In this document: piece by piece, positions 60,201 to 64,000 of the stretch
Numbering within the stretch: position 1 is the stretch's first letter
Layout of the letters: every line of letters begins with the position of its first letter
Origin: Opisthocomus hoazin
Taxonomy: Eukaryota; Chordata; Aves; Opisthocomiformes; Opisthocomidae
Length of the DNA: 64,000 bases
NCBI RefSeq assembly: GCF_030867145.1
Contig: NC_134422.1
Coordinates: forward strand, 13,588,531 to 13,652,530
Direction: 5' to 3'
Made by a program: the position numbers and the translations under genes
The notes under the pieces: model-generated
The model's input: the letters and a program-made list of their open reading frames with translations, nothing else
What the model was told of the DNA's origin: nothing
Database searches by the model: none

Positions 60201-63200
60201 ATTATACCAACTGATCTTTTTTCAAGCAGGAAGTAGGGATTCACTTAGATGGGTTAAAAACGTGGGCTTGCAGGGGAAAGGAGTGGAGAAGATTGTCTTT
60301 ATGTAAGAAATGAGAGAGAATAAAGTTTCAAAAATATTCAATACGTCATTTCAAAGATTTTAGTTGTTACAGTTAAAAAAACTGCAAACACATAGTAAAA
60401 ATTTACAAATGAAATTGAACATGTCAAAAACATTTTGACTGAGTCAAGCCTTGTTTTCCAGTATTTCAAAACACAGGCAGCTTGTTCTGCATCAGGATGG
60501 GAACACTTCCTAACTCGCACGCATTCTGGTGAGGTGGAAATGTGCATCTCTGAGTGCCTAAAACCACTACGTTCCCAGATCTTCTAGAGCTGGAGACAAC
60601 TGCATCACCAGTGCACTCTCCTGACACTTCTCCACCTGGCTAATGGTGCACTGGCATGGACAAAGCACATGTAAGGAGGCAGGTCATCGCCAGTGAGCGG
60701 CAATACAGGCTTACACTGCCTCCGCTGCCTCTTCCGTGAACATGGATCATTTACCAGCCAGCGAAGGAGAACAAGCTCTGGGGTTGTGTTTGCTGTTAGG
60801 GAAGGGCAGAGTGAAGAGGACAGCTACTTGCACAGGGTGAAGACCTGTTACCTGTATGGGCCAGATCTGCCCCACCTATCCACCCCATCCAGCCCTCCCT
60901 TGCTGGCGCAGAATCTCGGATATCTCAGCTATGTGCTGGCTGCCAGAGCAAACTTCTCCATGGAGAGAGCACCCACCACTGAAACTGAAGACAGATGCTA
61001 GTCAGCTCCATTCATGCAGAACAGATGACTCCGGCCATGCCAATGAAAGCTGCAGCTGCTTCGTAAAGCTGTGGCAGATGCATTGGGTGATTGCCTGAGC
61101 CAGCTGGTATTGATATGCAAGCCAGAAAAGGGCAGCAGGTCTGGCCAAACAGGGTGGCCAAATACAGCTTAGACAACATGGTGAACAGTTCCTCTTCTCC
61201 ACCAGAGGTTGGACAGATGGCCTGGAGAGGGGCAAGTCTACATCACTTAACACCTTGCTGTAGGACAAGTCGCAAAGTGCTTCCTTAGGCAAGAGTCATT
61301 GAAGGCAACAGGCTCCCTGCCTGCTCACAGGGTAAGATAATAGCTTTGGGACCACAGGCTTGGACTACACAGCTGTATCTGGCCAGTGAAAGCAGGTTGT
61401 GCATATGGTACCTTCTGCTCTACCGTATTTTTGGCCCATGCCCCACCTTGGCAGGCAGCAAGGATGAAGGTAATTTGACATGTGATGAAACAAGGTGAGA
61501 CGGAAATGGGAAGCCAAAGAAAAGTCAAAACCAAGACAAAGGATTGGCTTACACAGATCACCAGAGCCCCAGAGGATAGGATACGAAAGGTCACTGCTAG
61601 CACTGGCTTGTTCCTGAAATAAATGTTCTTTGGCTTCAGGGCACGCAACAGAAGCTCATTTCATTGAACCTGCTGCTTCCAGCACGCAGCTGGAGAGTGC
61701 TTGTCCTCCAAGTCATTTGAGAACCATGGTGATGAGCTACCACTATCAGCTGACAGGTGGGTTTACATCTGTGTTCTTCAACATGTGGATGGCCATTGAG
61801 CCACAGACTCTCCATCCCTGGTCTTTTCTCTTTCCATCAGCTGTGGAAGCTTCCATGCTTATTCTAGCCCTGACAGGTAAGGTAATCAGCCCTGGATGTC
61901 TCCACTAGTATCAAAATACAATTGCACTACCATTCAGAAGCTCTCCAGCAGGCCACCTAAAGTGAGCTACTGATTCCATTTGAGTCCCCAAGGAAAAAGC
62001 AAGCAAGTATCAAAGCCGGCCCCATCTGTTATTATGACTTAAGAGTCCTTGGAGACACAGCTCTCTAGGACAAAGCAAGCCAGGTTGCTATACCCACCCT
62101 ACTATTGCTAAGTGAACCAAATTGACTAAGTAACTTAAGAAAGTGCAGTCTGCTCCTGCCCATGGAAATGTGTTATTCTGCAAATTGAAACAGGCCTGAG
62201 AAACCAGGCCATGGCCCATCCCATCCCTGCTGTTTGCAAAGGAGGCTGTTTCTGCATGAGGATCTGAACTTGCACTGATGTGAACTGCTTTAATGAGGAA
62301 TAATCCAGACTGGTGAACATACAAGGCTTAACATTCAACTTGTCCATCACATAGCCATCTCTTGATAGACTGGCATGGCTCTTCAGGCAAGGAACAGTCA
62401 ACCTAAGCTGACTTCTTCACAACTTGCTAAGCATAAGAAAAAGAAAGGACCAGAGATAGAAAGGTCAGCTATAATGTAATGCATGTCACTGCCTTCAGTT
62501 ATACTGCACTGAATCTGCCACGACCATTTCTCTCCTTGTGCTTGAAAATTGCAATGATAGCACTTTGCAGCCAGCTTTGCTGAGAGTTTACAAAACAGCT
62601 GTCAGATGGGAGAATGGTTTGAAAGATTACGGAAGGGAAAACACAGGGCAGTGACTCCTATTTGAGGCAGGTCAGCCTCAGGACCTCAGCTCCAAGCATT
62701 TCCTGACGCGCAGCCACGCACACAGAATAGCTGTCCCCTGTCAGGTGGGAGTAACACATTGCATGTAGCATTCAAACTGGTTCATGGGTGGTCTTGGTTT
62801 GCAAGAGTATGGCAAGGGACTATCCAGACATTAAAGGAGAAGAAAGGATAATAATTTACATGTCTATCTATATTTTCAGCTGAACAGGTTCTCCTGGAAA
62901 GCAACAGCAATTGCACTGCTGACAATAGTAAAGCGGTGATTCTCAAATGAACTGCAAGCATAAATCCAGCTAGAGTTTCCAGAGAGAGGCATGGAGGGCA
63001 TCCTGTAACTGACCTGGGCTCCTTTTGATGGACCTAGGAAACAGGGAAAACAAAAGCTCCACCCTTGGAAGCAATGTGAGTGTGAGCGGCTACCACATTG
63101 TTCTCCTGAGCCAGTGCAGCTTGGGGGCAGAGTCATGTCAAGCAACACGCTTTTCCATGCCATGAGTGCCCTTGAAACTTTCGCATAGCAAGATCTCAAT

Positions 63201-64000
63201 GATTTCTTTCAACTTTTTAAAGCAACATCATCAAGAGAATGGGAAAATAAAACTGGCTGTCCTACTTTTTTGGTACTGCTTGCAAGCATCAGAACCAGAG
63301 CTTTCCAGAGTTGCTGTTCTATCTGCTAAGTGTTTACCTCACACCAAGGTACAAAGCCACTTCCCTGGTCTCGCTCACTTCTCCTACACTTGGTCACAGC
63401 TGAGGGCAGCCTGGAATTGAAGGGTGAGGACAAGGCACAGCGGAGGAAGCCCAGGTCTGTCACAGGAGCGAGTCCTCCATCCTCATGTGAGATGGTTCCT
63501 GTTCCAAACACCACCCACCCAGTGGCTGTGCTTCATACCACCGAATTTTGTCCCCATTATTCTCCCTCCCCCCTACCAAATTCCCCACCACACTTCAAAC
63601 ACCACGCCAGTCAAGCTTTTCTTTTTCAGCTGCCTGACTGCCAGCCCCAGCATAGCAGGGCTGCCCATTTGCAGCACTCGGCACTCTAATCCATTGACCT
63701 TTTAAACATTGTACGAGATTGTCTATTTTTTTTTATCACCATAGCCTATTTTAAGTAATTTTCCAGAAGTTCAGTTCATTCTTCTGCTTGCCTAAGGAAA
63801 TATAAAAATTTACACCTATTGTAAAAGCATGAATAAAATCTGATTGCAGAAAGTAAAGACAATAATGTGTCCATAATACTAACTACCTCACTTGCACTGC
63901 ATTTCTTTTTAAAGGAAGATTTGTCTGATCATCAACAGGGTATTGATTTAGATCACTGCTAAAATTACCACTGTGAAAGTAAACTCACTTTTATTGCATT
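48231..64000. other. Distal 5' flank; no gene, RNA or clear mobile element recognised
   Basis: About 15.8 kb with no exon I can support. The longest open frame, 170 codons at 53606-54118 (+), is within chance expectation for six frames over a 64-kb window and has no recognisable domain. AT-rich stretches lie at about 52100-52900 and 63700-64000. A TATA-like TATAAAAAGG occurs at 58048-58057 without a following gene. I looked for EAF2 motifs on the minus strand and did not find them; distant or rapidly evolving exons could have been missed. Confidence 0.4.

Noticed and set aside
1..64000. CRISPR arrays, operons, prophage or toxin systems
   Set aside because: The window is vertebrate nuclear DNA with intron-exon structure; no regularly spaced repeats or bacterial gene arrangement are present.

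Overview
The window is vertebrate nuclear DNA, most likely from a bird. Evidence: short exons separated by kilobase-scale GT-AG introns, few intact repeats, and truncated CR1 LINE copies, two of which keep the typical avian CR1 3' end with its ATTCTGTG-type octamers. Another archosaur or a turtle is possible but less likely. Nothing prokaryotic, viral or plasmid-like is present, and almost every short open frame in the window is a chance frame in intron or intergenic DNA.

The left two thirds (about 1373-41473) hold one complete protein-coding gene on the minus strand, SLC15A2, encoding the proton-coupled oligopeptide transporter PEPT2. I rebuilt 22 coding exons by translating the minus strand between AG acceptors and GT donors and comparing with the known PEPT2 protein. 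Exon phases agree throughout. The coding exons total 2181 nt, giving a 726-residue protein plus stop; human PEPT2 has 729 residues. The first exon is at 41369-41473 and the last at 1373-1549. The protein keeps the family landmarks: the ExxER motif in TM1 (E53, E56, R57), the proton-coupling histidine H87, the GTGGIKP and FYLSINAGS motifs, W313/D317 in TM7, the TM10 glutamate E619, an extracellular domain between TM9 and TM10 with N-glycosylation sequons, and a C-terminal TKL PDZ ligand. One conspicuous change is Ala for the usual Glu in the TM10 motif GLEFSYSQ (residue 628).

The introns hold two clear CR1 fragments (4684-4982 on +, 18243-19240 on -), an old L3/CR1-like fragment (about 32950-33215 on -), a degraded CR1 3' tail (about 28545-28615 on +), and simple-sequence patches.

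The right third (41474-64000) is 5' flank. I find no recognisable exon in it. It contains an ancient CR1/L3-like LINE ORF2 remnant (about 43850-44260, +) and a probable LINE 3' tail (about 48150-48230, +). In human the gene just upstream of SLC15A2 is EAF2, and ILDR1 lies convergently downstream; I could recognise neither here. I saw no novel biological system. The points worth a second look are the TM10 substitution, two phase-0 microexons in the substrate-pathway region, an in-frame upstream start codon, and the long empty 5' flank.
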